Both the position numbers and the translations under genes were made by a program. DNA of 64,000 nucleotides. It comes from Rhizobium sp. NFR07 (GTDB lineage Bacteria > Pseudomonadota > Alphaproteobacteria > Rhizobiales > Rhizobiaceae). The stretch lies in the NCBI RefSeq assembly GCF_900111905.1, contig NZ_FOKM01000008.1:124001-188000 (forward strand), given 5' to 3'. Below, piece after piece: positions 9,352 to 18,168 of the stretch. Under the pieces are notes generated by a model. It ran no database searches, was not told where the DNA came from, and saw nothing but the letters and a program-made list of their open reading frames with translations. Each line of letters begins with the position of its first letter. Position 1 is the first letter of the stretch.

Positions 9352-9486
9352 TCGCAAAGCCTGTTGATTTTCGCACTTGCCCGGCGAAACGAATCCTATT
9401 CTCTGTTATGGGGACGGTTCGGCGAATTGCGTCACCGCGAAGAGACCGCCGACAGATCATCACAAGACGGCATACGAGGTAAGGCA

Positions 9487-11010
9487 TTGCAGGTCGGAAT
9501 CGATATGGGAACTGTGACCGGCGGCCAGCCGGCCAAGCTCGATATCGAAGAGCTGCTGGCCACGCGTCTGCTCGTGCAGGGCAATTCCGGTTCCGGCAAG
9601 TCGCATCTTCTGCGCCGTCTCTTGGAACAGTCGGCGCCCTGGGTTCAGCAGGTCGTCATCGATCCCGAAGGCGATTTCGTCACGCTCTCCGACAAGTTCG
9701 GCCATGTGGTCGTCGATGGCGAGCGCACGGAAGCGGAGCTTGCCGGCATTGCCAACCGTATCCGCAAGAACCGCGTCTCCTGTGTCCTGACGCTGGAAGG
9801 CCTCGATCTCGAAGAGCAGATGCGGGCCGCGGCTGCTTTTCTCAACGGCATGTTCGATGCCGATCGCGATCACTGGTATCCGGTTCTCGTCGTGGTCGAC
9901 GAGGCGCAGATGTTCGCGCCCTCCGTCGGCGGCGATGTCTCCGAAGATGCACGCAAAATGTCGCTCGGCGCGATGACCAACCTCATGTGCCGCGGCCGTA
10001 AGCGTGGTCTCGCCGGCGTCATCGCCACCCAGCGCCTGGCGAAGCTTGCCAAGAACGTTGCCGCGGAAGCCTCGAACTTTCTGATGGGCCGTACCTTCCT
10101 CGATATCGACATGGCCCGCGCCGCCGATCTTCTCGGTATGGATCGCCGCCAGGCCGAAATGTTCCGCGACCTTAAGCGCGGTAATTTCGTTGCGCTCGGC
10201 CCGGCTCTGTCGCGTCGTCCGCTGCCGATCGTCATAGGTGCGGTCGAGACTTCCGCGCGTTCATCGAGCCCGAAGCTGATGCCGCTGCCGGATGCGCCGC
10301 AGGATGTCGAAGACCTGATCTTCACGCCGGATCCGGAAGAGTTCGCGCGTCCAATCACGGCCGTGCGCCGTCCGACGCCGGCACCGCGGCCGACCACTGA
10401 TATCCTGGCCGAGTTGTCGCGCTCCACGCCGGCGGCCATCCAGCCGGCCGCCAATGAAGCGCGCACGCCGATGCCGGAGCTTTCGCCCGAAGAGCATGAG
10501 GAGCGCCTGATGGCGGTCCTGTCGGAAATTCTCGACGATCCGCAGTCTGCTTACCGCACCGATGCCGTGCTTTATCAGGACTTTCTCGTCCGTGCCCGCA
10601 TGCGCCGCCTGCCGGGACCGCCGGTCTCGCTCAGCGATTTCCGTCGCCGCACCGCGATCGCACGCTCCGGCGTCGATGCCGCGATGGCGTCAAGCGATGC
10701 TTGGGCAACGGTTCTTTCGCTGTCAAACGGCGTTTCCGACGATCTTCAGGGCGTCTTCCTAATGATGGCGAAGGCGGCCCTCGGCGGCGAGGCATGCCCG
10801 TCGGATGCCCGTATCGCTCGGGCCTACGGAACCCATTCCGCCCGCCGCGCCCGTCGTCTTCTCGGTTACTTCGAAGAGCAGGGGCTGATCATCGTCCATG
10901 CCGATTTCGCCGGCAAGCGCATCGTGGCTTTCCCCGACCTCCAGGCGGAGACCGCGCCCGGCAGTGCAGATGCGCCCGACGAAGGCGATCTCAAGATCGC
11001 CGCGGAATAA
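9487..11010 (+). CDS. HerA-like/DUF87 ATP-binding protein
   Basis: About 507 residues. The N-terminus QVGIDMGTVTGGQPAKLDIE leads to a Walker A motif VQGNSGSGKSHLLRRL near residues 36-45 and Walker B VLVVVDEAQMF near 138-148. A late segment NLMCRGRKRGLAGVIATQRL resembles the sensor/arginine region of HerA-FtsK ATPases. The C-terminal third includes a proline-rich linker and a helical region (ARIARAYGTHSARRARRLL) that could be a winged helix. HerA-type ATPases act as DNA translocases, but no NurA nuclease is nearby. The start is taken as TTG 9487 with GAGGTAAGG upstream; the frame is open to 9364. Confidence 0.75.
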   Translation: MQVGIDMGTVTGGQPAKLDIEELLATRLLVQGNSGSGKSHLLRRLLEQSAPWVQQVVIDPEGDFVTLSDKFGHVVVDGERTEAELAGIANRIRKNRVSCVLTLEGLDLEEQMRAAAAFLNGMFDADRDHWYPVLVVVDEAQMFAPSVGGDVSEDARKMSLGAMTNLMCRGRKRGLAGVIATQRLAKLAKNVAAEASNFLMGRTFLDIDMARAADLLGMDRRQAEMFRDLKRGNFVALGPALSRRPLPIVIGAVETSARSSSPKLMPLPDAPQDVEDLIFTPDPEEFARPITAVRRPTPAPRPTTDILAELSRSTPAAIQPAANEARTPMPELSPEEHEERLMAVLSEILDDPQSAYRTDAVLYQDFLVRARMRRLPGPPVSLSDFRRRTAIARSGVDAAMASSDAWATVLSLSNGVSDDLQGVFLMMAKAALGGEACPSDARIARAYGTHSARRARRLLGYFEEQGLIIVHADFAGKRIVAFPDLQAETAPGSADAPDEGDLKIAAE

Positions 11011-11026
11011 TCCATTCCTCAAAGAT

Positions 11027-11066
11027 AAAAAGCCCTCCGGCACAGATCGCGCCGGAGGGCTTTTTT
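11027..11066. terminator. Bidirectional rho-independent terminator
   Basis: A perfect 10-bp stem (GCCCTCCGGC 11032-11041 with GCCGGAGGGC 11051-11060) is followed on the plus strand by TTTTTT, and on the minus strand by TTTTTATC. It lies between the convergent ATPase and TerC genes and can serve both. Confidence 0.92.
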
Positions 11067-11092
11067 GTTTGCCGCAGAAGCGATCTCTTGCG

Positions 11093-12073
11093 TCAGGTCG
11101 CTTCGCTTTCCTTCCTCGTCGCCCAGAGCGAACCGAGGATGCCGGTGGCGAGGATGGCGACCGTCACGCCGAGCGAGACGGATGGCGGTATCTTCGAAAT
11201 GCCCAGCATGTCGGCGACGAAGATTTTCGAGCCGACGAAGATCAGCACCGCAGCCAGCGAATATTTGAGATAGGCGAAGCGGTGCATCAGGGCAGCCAGT
11301 GCGAAATAGAGCGCACGAAGGCCGAGGATCGCGAAGATGTTCGACGTGTAGACGAGGAACGGATCCGTGGTGATCGCAAAGATCGCCGGGATCGAGTCGA
11401 CGGCGAAGACGAGGTCGGCCAGTTCCACCATGATCAGCGCCAGGAAGAGCGGCGTGACGAAGGTCTTGAGCTTGCCGGTCTTGTCGTCCTTCTGCTTGAC
11501 GAAGAAATTCTCGCCATGCAGTTCCTTCGTCACCGGCAGCTTGCGACGCAGGAATTTCAGCATCGCATTGTTGCCGATGTCGCTCTCGTCATGATCGGAC
11601 GACACCAGCATCTTGATGCCGGTGAACACCAGGAAGGCGGCGAAGAGATAGAGAACCCAATGGAAATTTTCCACGATCATCGCGCCGCCGGCGATCATGA
11701 TGCCGCGCAGCACGATGACGCCGAGAATGCCATAGAGCAGGACCCGGTGCTGATACTGTCGCGGAATGGCGAAGTAGGAGAAGATCATCGCGATGATGAA
11801 GATATTGTCCATCGCAAGGCTCTTTTCGACGACGAAGCCGGTGAGATATTCCACCGCGGGCTGCTGCCCCTGCTGGAACCAGATCCAGCCGCCAAAGGTG
11901 ACGCCGATCGCGATATAGAACGCCGACATCAGGAGGCTCTCCTTCACCCCGATCTCCTTGGAATCCTTGTGCAGGACGCCAAGATCAAGGGCGAGAAGGG
12001 AGAGGACGAGTGTAATGAAGATCGCCCACATCCATGTGGGCGTGCCGAGAAAATCCGTGTAGAGGAGATCCAT
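11093..12073 (-). CDS. TerC family integral membrane protein
   Basis: A 326-residue protein with about nine membrane helices. Signature acidic segments lie in helices: EKSLAMDNIFIIAMIF near residue 85 and LIMVELADLVFAVDSIPAIFA near residue 213, the two conserved D/E-containing motifs of TerC proteins such as Alx and YkoY. The family exports manganese or supports metal loading of secreted proteins; tellurite resistance is only one named role. The RBS AAGG at the start is weak and lies in a short inverted repeat (CAACCT...AGGTTG, 12078-12097). No clear yybP-ykoY manganese riboswitch was found upstream. Confidence 0.9.
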   Translation of the reverse strand: MDLLYTDFLGTPTWMWAIFITLVLSLLALDLGVLHKDSKEIGVKESLLMSAFYIAIGVTFGGWIWFQQGQQPAVEYLTGFVVEKSLAMDNIFIIAMIFSYFAIPRQYQHRVLLYGILGVIVLRGIMIAGGAMIVENFHWVLYLFAAFLVFTGIKMLVSSDHDESDIGNNAMLKFLRRKLPVTKELHGENFFVKQKDDKTGKLKTFVTPLFLALIMVELADLVFAVDSIPAIFAITTDPFLVYTSNIFAILGLRALYFALAALMHRFAYLKYSLAAVLIFVGSKIFVADMLGISKIPPSVSLGVTVAILATGILGSLWATRKESEAT

Positions 12074-12208
12074 CAGTCAACCTTATCCGGACGAGGTTGG
12101 CTTTAAACAGGATCCGACATCACGCAGTGTCCGGAATGCGCCAGAGGGGCCCGGATCCATGGTCGCGTAAATGGGGGCAGGGTACCGCCGATTTCAAGGG
12201 GCCTGCAG

Positions 12209-12237
12209 TTGACATTTCCATGACAGCCGCCTAAAGA
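12209..12237 (+). promoter_or_regulatory. Candidate rpsD promoter
   Basis: TTGACA (12209-12214) and TAAAGA (12232-12237) are separated by 17 bases, a strong sigma-70-type match. This leaves a leader of about 165 bases. The leader contains a hairpin GCCGGG...CCCGGT at 12247-12266 followed by GTTTTT, and a second TTGACA at 12274. The rest of the 336-base gap before rpsD shows no gene. Confidence 0.5.
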
Positions 12238-12409
12238 CCCGCCAGCGCCGGGTCGTAAAGCCCGGTGTTTTTGTTGACATGTCCCGTGGCACTCTCCGAT
12301 CGCTTTCGTGAGAAGCCTGTCAGAACTTCTAAATCGAGGTTCAGAGGAGGGCGTGTTTCCTTCATCCGGTTTGGCAACAAACCGGTGTAACTGTTCGAAA
12401 GGAAATGCG

Positions 12410-13027
12410 ATGAGCAAGCGCGAATCGTCCAAGTACAAAATTGACCGCCGTATGGGCGAAAACATCTGGGGCCGTCCGAAGTCCCCGGTTAACCGCCGCG
12501 AATACGGCCCGGGCCAGCACGGCCAGCGCCGCAAGGGCAAGCTCTCCGACTTCGGTGTTCAGCTCCGCGCCAAGCAGAAGCTGAAGGGCTACTATGGCGA
12601 CATCCGCGAGAAGCAGTTCCGCGCGATCTACGAAGAAGCCAACCGCCGCAAGGGCGACACCGGTGAAAACCTGATCGGTCTGCTGGAATCGCGTCTGGAC
12701 GCCATCGTCTACCGCGCCAAGTTCGTTCCGACGGTCTTCGCTGCCCGTCAGTTCGTCAACCACGGTCACGTCACGGTCAACGGCGTCAAGGTCAACATCG
12801 GTTCCTACCGTTGCAAGGCCGGCGACGTTATCGAAGTCCGTCAGAAGTCCAAGCAGCTCGTCACGGTTCTCGAAGCCGTTTCGCTCGCTGAACGCGACGT
12901 TCCGGACTACGTCGAAGTCGACCACAACAAGATGGTTGCCACCTTCGCACGCATCCCGTCTCTCTCGGATGTACCGTACCCGGTCATCATGGAACCGTCG
13001 CTGGTCGTCGAATTCTACTCGCGTTAA
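12410..13027 (+). CDS. rpsD: 30S ribosomal protein S4
   Basis: A 205-residue ribosomal protein starting [20 protein letters not shown]. It binds 16S rRNA early in small-subunit assembly. The S4 RNA-binding fold is seen in [20 protein letters not shown] and in the loop [15 protein letters not shown]. The motif [17 protein letters not shown] is typical of alphaproteobacterial S4. AAAGGAAA sets the start at 12410. As usual in this class, the gene stands alone rather than in the alpha operon. Confidence 0.98.
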   Translation: MSKRESSKYKIDRRMGENIWGRPKSPVNRREYGPGQHGQRRKGKLSDFGVQLRAKQKLKGYYGDIREKQFRAIYEEANRRKGDTGENLIGLLESRLDAIVYRAKFVPTVFAARQFVNHGHVTVNGVKVNIGSYRCKAGDVIEVRQKSKQLVTVLEAVSLAERDVPDYVEVDHNKMVATFARIPSLSDVPYPVIMEPSLVVEFYSR

Positions 13028-13045
13028 TCGCGACGAAAATTCTCG

Positions 13046-13071
13046 AAAATGGCCCCGCAAGGGGCCATTTT
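13046..13071 (+). terminator. Terminator of rpsD
   Basis: AAAATGGCCCC (13046-13056), loop GCAA, GGGGCCATTTT (13061-13071), followed by another T and G. An 11-bp stem that starts about 20 bases after the rpsD stop. Confidence 0.9.
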
Positions 13072-13181
13072 TGTGTCTGCACTCCGGCAAAGAGCGGTTC
13101 ATCCTGTCAGGATTGTCGTGCAGGATTCGTCTTGAGCCGATAGTCTCTCCGACGACGATGGAATCGCGGCCGGGAGTTGCC

Positions 13182-13721
13182 ATGCTGATCATCCTGAGTG
13201 GGCTGCCGGGAAGCGGCAAGACGACCGTCGGCAAGGCGCTGGCTGCGCATTTTGTGGCTACCTACATCCGCGTCGACGAGATCGAGCATGTGCTTAGGCG
13301 TGATCTGTCGGACGTTAGGGAGATCGGCGCGGCTGGCTATGTGATCGCCCATGCCATCGCATCATCCAACCTGAAAATCGGCAATATGGTCATCGCGGAC
13401 AGCGTCAATCCGGTAGCCGAGAGCCGCGCCGGATGGCGGGAGGTTGCGGCGCGTCACGGACTCCCCAGCCTTGATGTCGAGATCATCTGCGGTGATGAAG
13501 ACGAGCATCGCCGGCGGGTCGAAACCCGCGTTCTGGATATTGAGGGATTGCGACCGCCGACATGGAGCGAGGTCCGCTCTCGCGACTATCTGCCCTGGTC
13601 GGGCGACCGTCTCGTGGTCGATACTGCCGTTGTTTCGGTTGAAGATTGTGTCGAGCGAATCGAGGCCGCGATCGACGGTCTCAGCGGTAGAGCCGCACTA
13701 TCAGGTGGACGACAAGGATGA
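13182..13721 (+). CDS. P-loop kinase / AAA family ATPase
   Basis: A 179-residue protein whose N-terminus is MLIILSGLPGSGKTTVGKAL, with the Walker A motif at residues 7-14. DEIEHVLRRDL follows as the acceptor-binding region, and a likely lid lies at DEHRRRVETR. The size and layout match small-molecule kinases of the shikimate/gluconate or zeta-toxin-like type, but the substrate is unknown. The ATG at 13182 has GGGAG upstream; an ATG at 13158 is less likely. The last 41 bases overlap the opposing gene at 13681-13986. Confidence 0.75.
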   Translation: MLIILSGLPGSGKTTVGKALAAHFVATYIRVDEIEHVLRRDLSDVREIGAAGYVIAHAIASSNLKIGNMVIADSVNPVAESRAGWREVAARHGLPSLDVEIICGDEDEHRRRVETRVLDIEGLRPPTWSEVRSRDYLPWSGDRLVVDTAVVSVEDCVERIEAAIDGLSGRAALSGGRQG

Positions 13722-13986
13722 TCAGCCAAAGCCCGAGGGCAGTTGCGCCGTAAGGAACGGTGATAAGCCCCAGCCATCCCAGCACGCCCAGAGCATATAG
13801 TGCTTCCCCGTAGTCGGTCCCGCCGATCACGCAAGGGTAGCTGCGGCTTTCATCAAGCTGGCAACCTGCCGCATCTGCGATTGCTCCAGCTCCAAGCGCC
13901 GAGATCAACGGAAAGGTTGCAAACAGAAGAATGGCGGCGAGGCTGACCCCGTAGATCGAAATCAGGCTGCGCCGCCGCCCTGCCAC
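13681..13986 (-). CDS. Hypothetical small membrane protein
   Basis: A 101-residue protein with two membrane helices (about residues 8-30 and 62-95) around an extracytoplasmic loop with two cysteines, GCQLDESRSYPCVIGGTDYG. The loop followed by ALYALGVLGWLGLITVPYGA is a pattern I recall in small proteobacterial membrane proteins with no assigned function. It overlaps the convergent kinase gene by 41 bases at its 3' end and lies just downstream of sthA on the same strand (25 bases). Confidence 0.65.
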   Translation of the reverse strand: MAGRRRSLISIYGVSLAAILLFATFPLISALGAGAIADAAGCQLDESRSYPCVIGGTDYGEALYALGVLGWLGLITVPYGATALGLWLIILVVHLIVRLYR

Positions 13987-14011
13987 TAGGCTTGCCTCTG
14001 ATGAGGCCGCA

Positions 14012-15505
14012 TCATTTCGATGAGGCTTTCTTCTTTTCCGATTTGACGCTTTCCTCGACGGTCGTCGATGTCGTCGTATCGGTCAGCTTGACCGTATCGG
14101 CAGGCGCGTCCTTCTTCTCGCCCATGCGGTTCCAGGCGTCGAGGCCGGCGATCTTGTAGGCTTCGGCGAGCGTCGGATAGTTGAACGTGTTCTCGACGAA
14201 ATACTCGACCGTTCCCTTGAGGTTGAGCACGGCCTGGCCGATGTGGACGAGCTCGGTCGCGCCTTCGCCGACGATATGGACGCCGAGCAGGCGGCGGGTC
14301 TTTAGGGAGAAGATCAGTTTCAACATACCCGTGTCGAGACCCATGATGTGGCCGCGCGAGGTTTCCCGGAAGCGGGCAATGCCACATTCATACGGAATGC
14401 CGCGCTCCTTCATTTCCTCTTCCGTCAGACCGCAGGTGGAAATCTCCGGCACGGCATAGATGCCGTAGGGGAAGTATTTCTGCGGTTCCATCGCGATCGC
14501 GCCGACGGCGACGCGGGCTGCGATGCGACCCTGTTCCATCGAGGTGGAGGCGAGGCTCGGGAAGCCGACAACATCGCCTGCCGCAAAGATGCCGGGGACC
14601 GAGGTCTCGAAGGTTTCCGGATTGACCCTCAGGCGTCCGCGGCTGTCTGCCTCGAGGCCCGCTGCAGCGAGGTTGAGCGTATCGGTCGCACCCATCCGGC
14701 CGGCCGCGTAGAGCACCATGTCGGTAATGATCTTGCGGCCGCTGTCGACGGTCACGGCAACTTTGCCGTCCGGCAGCTTCTCCACCTTCTCGGCCTTCTG
14801 ACCAAGCAGCAGCTTCATGTTGCGGTCGCGCAACTGATAGGTGAAGTCCTCGACGATCTCCTTGTCGATGAAATCGAGCATGGTCGATTTCGGGTCGATC
14901 ACCGTTACGGCCGTATCGAGCGCACTGAAGATCGTCGCATATTCGATGCCGATGACGCCGGCGCCGATGACGACCATGGAGCGGGGCAGGGAGTGGATTT
15001 CGAGCAGTTCGTCGCTATCCAGCACCGTCTTGTTGTCGAAGGGGATCGATTCGGGTCGGTAAGGACGTGTGCCGACGGCAAGCAGAATGCTTTTGCCTGA
15101 GACATGAATGATGTCGTCGTCATCCTTGACGATCTGCATCGTATCCGGTGCGACAAAGCTCGCCTTGCCGCGGATGTGCTGGACGCGGTTGCGGGAGAAC
15201 TGGTGCTCGAGCACCTCGACCTCGTGGTCCAGTGTGATGAGCAGGCGGCGGCGCAGGTCTTCCGCGCTGATCTCCTGCTTGACGCGGTAGGACTGGCCGT
15301 AAAAGCCGCGCTCACGCCAGCCGGAAAGGTTGAGGGCTGTTTCGCGCAGCGTCTTCGACGGGATCGTGCCGGTATGGACCGAGACGCCACCGACCCTGCG
15401 GCCCTGTTCGACGACGAGTACCTTCTTGTCGAGCTTTGCCGCCTGGATGGCTGCCCGGCGTCCTGCCGGACCACTGCCAACCACGATGAGGTCGTACTGG
15501 TTCAT
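14012..15505 (-). CDS. sthA: Soluble pyridine nucleotide transhydrogenase
   Basis: A 497-residue flavoprotein that exchanges reducing equivalents between NADPH and NAD+. It starts MNQYDLIVVGSGPAGRRAAI with the FAD dinucleotide fold. The segment GGVSVHTGTIPSKTLRE replaces the redox-active CxxxxC of related disulfide reductases, as in true SthA. The NAD fold VVIGAGVIGIEYATIF and the dimer-interface EAYKIAGLDAWNRM are intact. GGAGAAA supports the ATG at 15505. A hydrophilic tail of about 33 residues, rich in T, S and K, extends past the usual end of the family. Confidence 0.93.
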   Translation of the reverse strand: MNQYDLIVVGSGPAGRRAAIQAAKLDKKVLVVEQGRRVGGVSVHTGTIPSKTLRETALNLSGWRERGFYGQSYRVKQEISAEDLRRRLLITLDHEVEVLEHQFSRNRVQHIRGKASFVAPDTMQIVKDDDDIIHVSGKSILLAVGTRPYRPESIPFDNKTVLDSDELLEIHSLPRSMVVIGAGVIGIEYATIFSALDTAVTVIDPKSTMLDFIDKEIVEDFTYQLRDRNMKLLLGQKAEKVEKLPDGKVAVTVDSGRKIITDMVLYAAGRMGATDTLNLAAAGLEADSRGRLRVNPETFETSVPGIFAAGDVVGFPSLASTSMEQGRIAARVAVGAIAMEPQKYFPYGIYAVPEISTCGLTEEEMKERGIPYECGIARFRETSRGHIMGLDTGMLKLIFSLKTRRLLGVHIVGEGATELVHIGQAVLNLKGTVEYFVENTFNYPTLAEAYKIAGLDAWNRMGEKKDAPADTVKLTDTTTSTTVEESVKSEKKKASSK

Positions 15506-15695
15506 GAATTTCTCCGCTTGCGCTTTGCCGACCGCAGTCAGCCGGAACAACTGGAACCCACTCTACACTCCCATTCTAAAATTTTGATTGCATGGGGGAA
15601 AGTCCGAAAAAATCAGCAGAAGGTCAAAAAATGAGCACATGTGGAAAGTGCCGAAAAAATGTCTTGACGGCCGAACTTAGATATTCTTTCTTGTG

Positions 15696-15712
15696 ACCAA
15701 TTAATGATTGGT
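15696..15712. promoter_or_regulatory. Operator-like palindrome upstream of gntR
   Basis: ACCAAT-TAATG-ATTGGT, a perfect 6-bp dyad with a 5-base centre, lies 19 bases before the GTG start of the GntR regulator and just after TTGACG (15664). This is where a FadR/GntR-type repressor would bind to autoregulate the operon. Confidence 0.55.
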
Positions 15713-15730
15713 TCAGGAAATGGTCCCGCA

Positions 15731-16498
15731 GTGAGCGCCGCCGCCAATAACTCCAATTATGCCCTGGGACGCCTGCGGGAGATGATCTCCTCGGGCGAAT
15801 TCGGCAGCGAGGGACGCTTGCCGACCGAGCGGGCGTTGACCGACAGCCTTGGCGTCAGCCGCCGCGCGGTAAGGCGTGCTCTGGAGGTTCTTGAGTCCGA
15901 AGGCCTGATCTGGCGCCGGCAGGGTGCCGGTACCTTTGTCGGCGAGCGCCCGGATGACTGGAGCGGCCATGTCGAGGCATTGGTGGCCGGCACCGACATC
16001 ATGGAAATCATGGAAGTGCGTCTGCGTATGGAGCCGCAATTGGCCCAGCTCGCCGCGATGCGCGCCAAGCCATCCGAAGTCGAGCGCATGCGCGCGCTGG
16101 CCGAGAAGACCGGCCAGAGTACCGACGCCGATTCCAAGGAGTTGTGGGACGGTGCGCTGCATCGCCAGATCGCCCAGAGCGCCGGCAACAAGCTGTTTCT
16201 CTCCATCTTCGACGTTATCAACCGCATCCGTCAGGATGATGCCTGGCAGTCGATCCGCGAGCGCGCCCGCCGCACCGGAACCAATGGCCGGACATCCTAC
16301 GAACAGCACATGGCGATCGTCGATGCGATTGCCGCACGCGATCCCGGCAGGGCGGGCGAGGCCATGCGCACGCACTTGCTGATGCACCAGGAACGCCTGA
16401 TCCGCGCCACCTCTCTCGAAAGTCTCGACGAGGCGAGTGGTCCAAGAAGTTCAAAGACAGGAGAGGGGGATGACGACGTGCTGAGCGCCGCGTCCTGA
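15731..16498 (+). CDS. GntR family regulator, FadR/FCD subfamily
   Basis: A 255-residue repressor-type protein. The winged-helix domain covers residues about 8-70 (ALGRLREMISSGEFGSEGRL, then PTERALTDSLGVSRRAVRRA). The FCD effector domain follows (VRLRMEPQLAQLAAMRA ... LHRQIAQSAGNKLFLSIFDV) with histidines that normally bind a metal and the ligand. The GTG at 15731 is preferred because AGGAAA lies upstream. An ATG at 15704 would sit inside the palindrome and has no RBS. The next gene is the importer binding protein 82 bases on with no terminator, so it likely controls the whole cluster. Confidence 0.88.
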   Translation: MSAAANNSNYALGRLREMISSGEFGSEGRLPTERALTDSLGVSRRAVRRALEVLESEGLIWRRQGAGTFVGERPDDWSGHVEALVAGTDIMEIMEVRLRMEPQLAQLAAMRAKPSEVERMRALAEKTGQSTDADSKELWDGALHRQIAQSAGNKLFLSIFDVINRIRQDDAWQSIRERARRTGTNGRTSYEQHMAIVDAIAARDPGRAGEAMRTHLLMHQERLIRATSLESLDEASGPRSSKTGEGDDDVLSAAS

Positions 16499-16580
16499 TC
16501 CGTTTCCGATACCGCCTGGCCCGTGTGGCCGGCCAACAAGAAAAATGCCACCCAGAGATAGCCAGACCAGAGGATTGAAC

Positions 16581-18089
16581 ATGAAGAAATTGTCTACCCT
16601 GACCGCAGCACTGCTTGCCGGAGCCTTCCTGGCTTTCCCGGCGATGGCCAGCGAACTGCGTATCGGCCTCAACGATGATGCCGACGTGCTGGACCCGGCG
16701 CAGTCGCGCACCTTCGTCGGCCGCATCGTCTATACCGCGATGTGCGACAAGCTCGTCGACATCGATGAGAACATGAAGATCGTCCCGCAGCTTGCCACCG
16801 AATGGGCCTGGTCCGAAGAGGGCAAGGTTTTGACGATGAAGATCCGCGACGGCGTCAAATTCCATGACGGCGAAACACTCGATGCCGCTGCCGTCGTCGC
16901 CACGATCGAACGCAACATGACGCTGCCGGAATCGCGCCGTAAGAGCGAGCTGTCCTCCGTCGAGAAGGTCGAGGCAACCGGTCCCCTGGAAGTCAAGTTC
17001 ACGCTGAAGACCGCTGACGTCACGCTGCTCGCTCAGCTGACCGACCGCGCCGGCATGATCGTCGCGCCGAAGGTCGCCAAGGAACTCGGCGCCAATTTCG
17101 GCTCCAAGCCGTCCTGCGCCGGTCCGTTCAAGTTTGTCGAGCGCATCCAGCAGGACCGTATCGTGCTGGAAAAGTTCGCCGACTACTGGGACAAGGACAA
17201 GGTCCTCGTCGACAAGGTGACCTACCTGCCGATCCCGGACACGACCGTGAAGCTCGCCAACCTGCGTTCGGGTGACCTCGACATGGCCGAGCGCATTTCG
17301 GCCTCCGACGCTGAATCGGTGAAGAGCGACTCGAACCTCACCTATGCCGACGTCATCGGCCCGGGCTACATGGCCATGTATGTCAACATCGGCAACGGTC
17401 CGCGTGCAGACAACCCGCTCGGCAAGGACAAGCGCCTGCGCCAGGCCTTCTCGCTTGCCATCGACCGTGAAGCCATCGGCCAGATCGTCTTCGAAGGCAC
17501 GTCCAAGGCCGGCAACCAGCCTTACCCGCCGACGAGCCCTTGGTTCAACCAGAACCTTCCGGTTCCCGCCCGCGACATCGAAAAGGCCAAGCAGCTGATG
17601 AAGGAAGCGGGCTACGAAACGCTCGACATCGAGTTGCAGCACGCCAACAACACCACGCAGACCCAGATGATGCAGGTCATCCAGTCTATGGTGGCCGAGG
17701 CCGGTTTCAACGTCACGCTGAAGGCGACCGAATTCGCGACGCTCCTTTCCGAGCAGACCGCCGGCAACTATCAGCTGTCGCGTTCCGACTGGTCCGGCCG
17801 TATCGATCCGGACGGCAACATTCACCAGTTCGTCACTTGCAAGGGCGGCATCAACGACGTGAAATACTGCAACCCGGAAGTCGACAAGCTGCTCAACGAT
17901 GCCCGCGCCTCGACCGATGACGCCGTCCGCAAGGAAAAGTACGATGCGGCCTCCGTCCTGCTGAACGAGGACATGCCGATCATCTACCTCGGCCACCAGC
18001 CTTACGCCTACGCGATCTCCAACAAGGTCAAGGGCTGGAAGCCTTCGCCGGACGGCATGATCCGCCTGCTCGGCGTCAGCAAGGACTGA
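16581..18089 (+). CDS. Dipeptide-type ABC transporter substrate-binding protein
   Basis: A 502-residue periplasmic protein of the SBP_bac_5 (DppA/OppA) class. A signal peptide, MKKLSTLTAALLAGAFLAFP, ends at MAS-E. Family features: LRIGLNDDADVLDPAQSRT at the mature N-terminus, the segment LTMKIRDGVKFHDGETLDA, and RLRQAFSLAIDREAIGQIVF near residue 290. It captures peptides or peptide-like compounds and delivers them to the permeases that follow. AGAGGATTG is the RBS. The hairpin just after its stop may stabilise its mRNA. Confidence 0.93.
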   Translation: MKKLSTLTAALLAGAFLAFPAMASELRIGLNDDADVLDPAQSRTFVGRIVYTAMCDKLVDIDENMKIVPQLATEWAWSEEGKVLTMKIRDGVKFHDGETLDAAAVVATIERNMTLPESRRKSELSSVEKVEATGPLEVKFTLKTADVTLLAQLTDRAGMIVAPKVAKELGANFGSKPSCAGPFKFVERIQQDRIVLEKFADYWDKDKVLVDKVTYLPIPDTTVKLANLRSGDLDMAERISASDAESVKSDSNLTYADVIGPGYMAMYVNIGNGPRADNPLGKDKRLRQAFSLAIDREAIGQIVFEGTSKAGNQPYPPTSPWFNQNLPVPARDIEKAKQLMKEAGYETLDIELQHANNTTQTQMMQVIQSMVAEAGFNVTLKATEFATLLSEQTAGNYQLSRSDWSGRIDPDGNIHQFVTCKGGINDVKYCNPEVDKLLNDARASTDDAVRKEKYDAASVLLNEDMPIIYLGHQPYAYAISNKVKGWKPSPDGMIRLLGVSKD

Positions 18090-18111
18090 TCTCCAGACCA
18101 CCTCTAAGATG

Positions 18112-18135
18112 GCCGCACGGGAAAACCCGTGCGGC
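18112..18135 (+). other. Intercistronic hairpin after the dipeptide-type binding protein gene
   Basis: GCCGCACGGG-AAAA-CCCGTGCGGC, a perfect 10-bp stem with a 4-base loop, 22 bases past the stop of the binding protein and before the first permease. There is no T tract, so it probably protects the 3' end of the upstream message or partly terminates. Confidence 0.75.
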
Positions 18136-18168
18136 TGCGCCTGAACAAGCACGAACGAGGGCAATGCC

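Noticed and set aside
9364..9486. N-terminal extension of the HerA-like ATPase starting at 9364
   Set aside because: The extra 41 residues have no fold features and the TTG at 9487 has the better RBS and begins at the first beta strand of the domain.
10898..12106. 402-codon plus-strand frame opposite terC
   Set aside because: Crosses a bidirectional terminator and lies opposite a nine-helix TerC protein; charged low-complexity translation.
12074..12240. yybP-ykoY manganese riboswitch upstream of terC
   Set aside because: TerC genes often have one, but the conserved GGGGAGUAGC-type core could not be found on the minus strand here.
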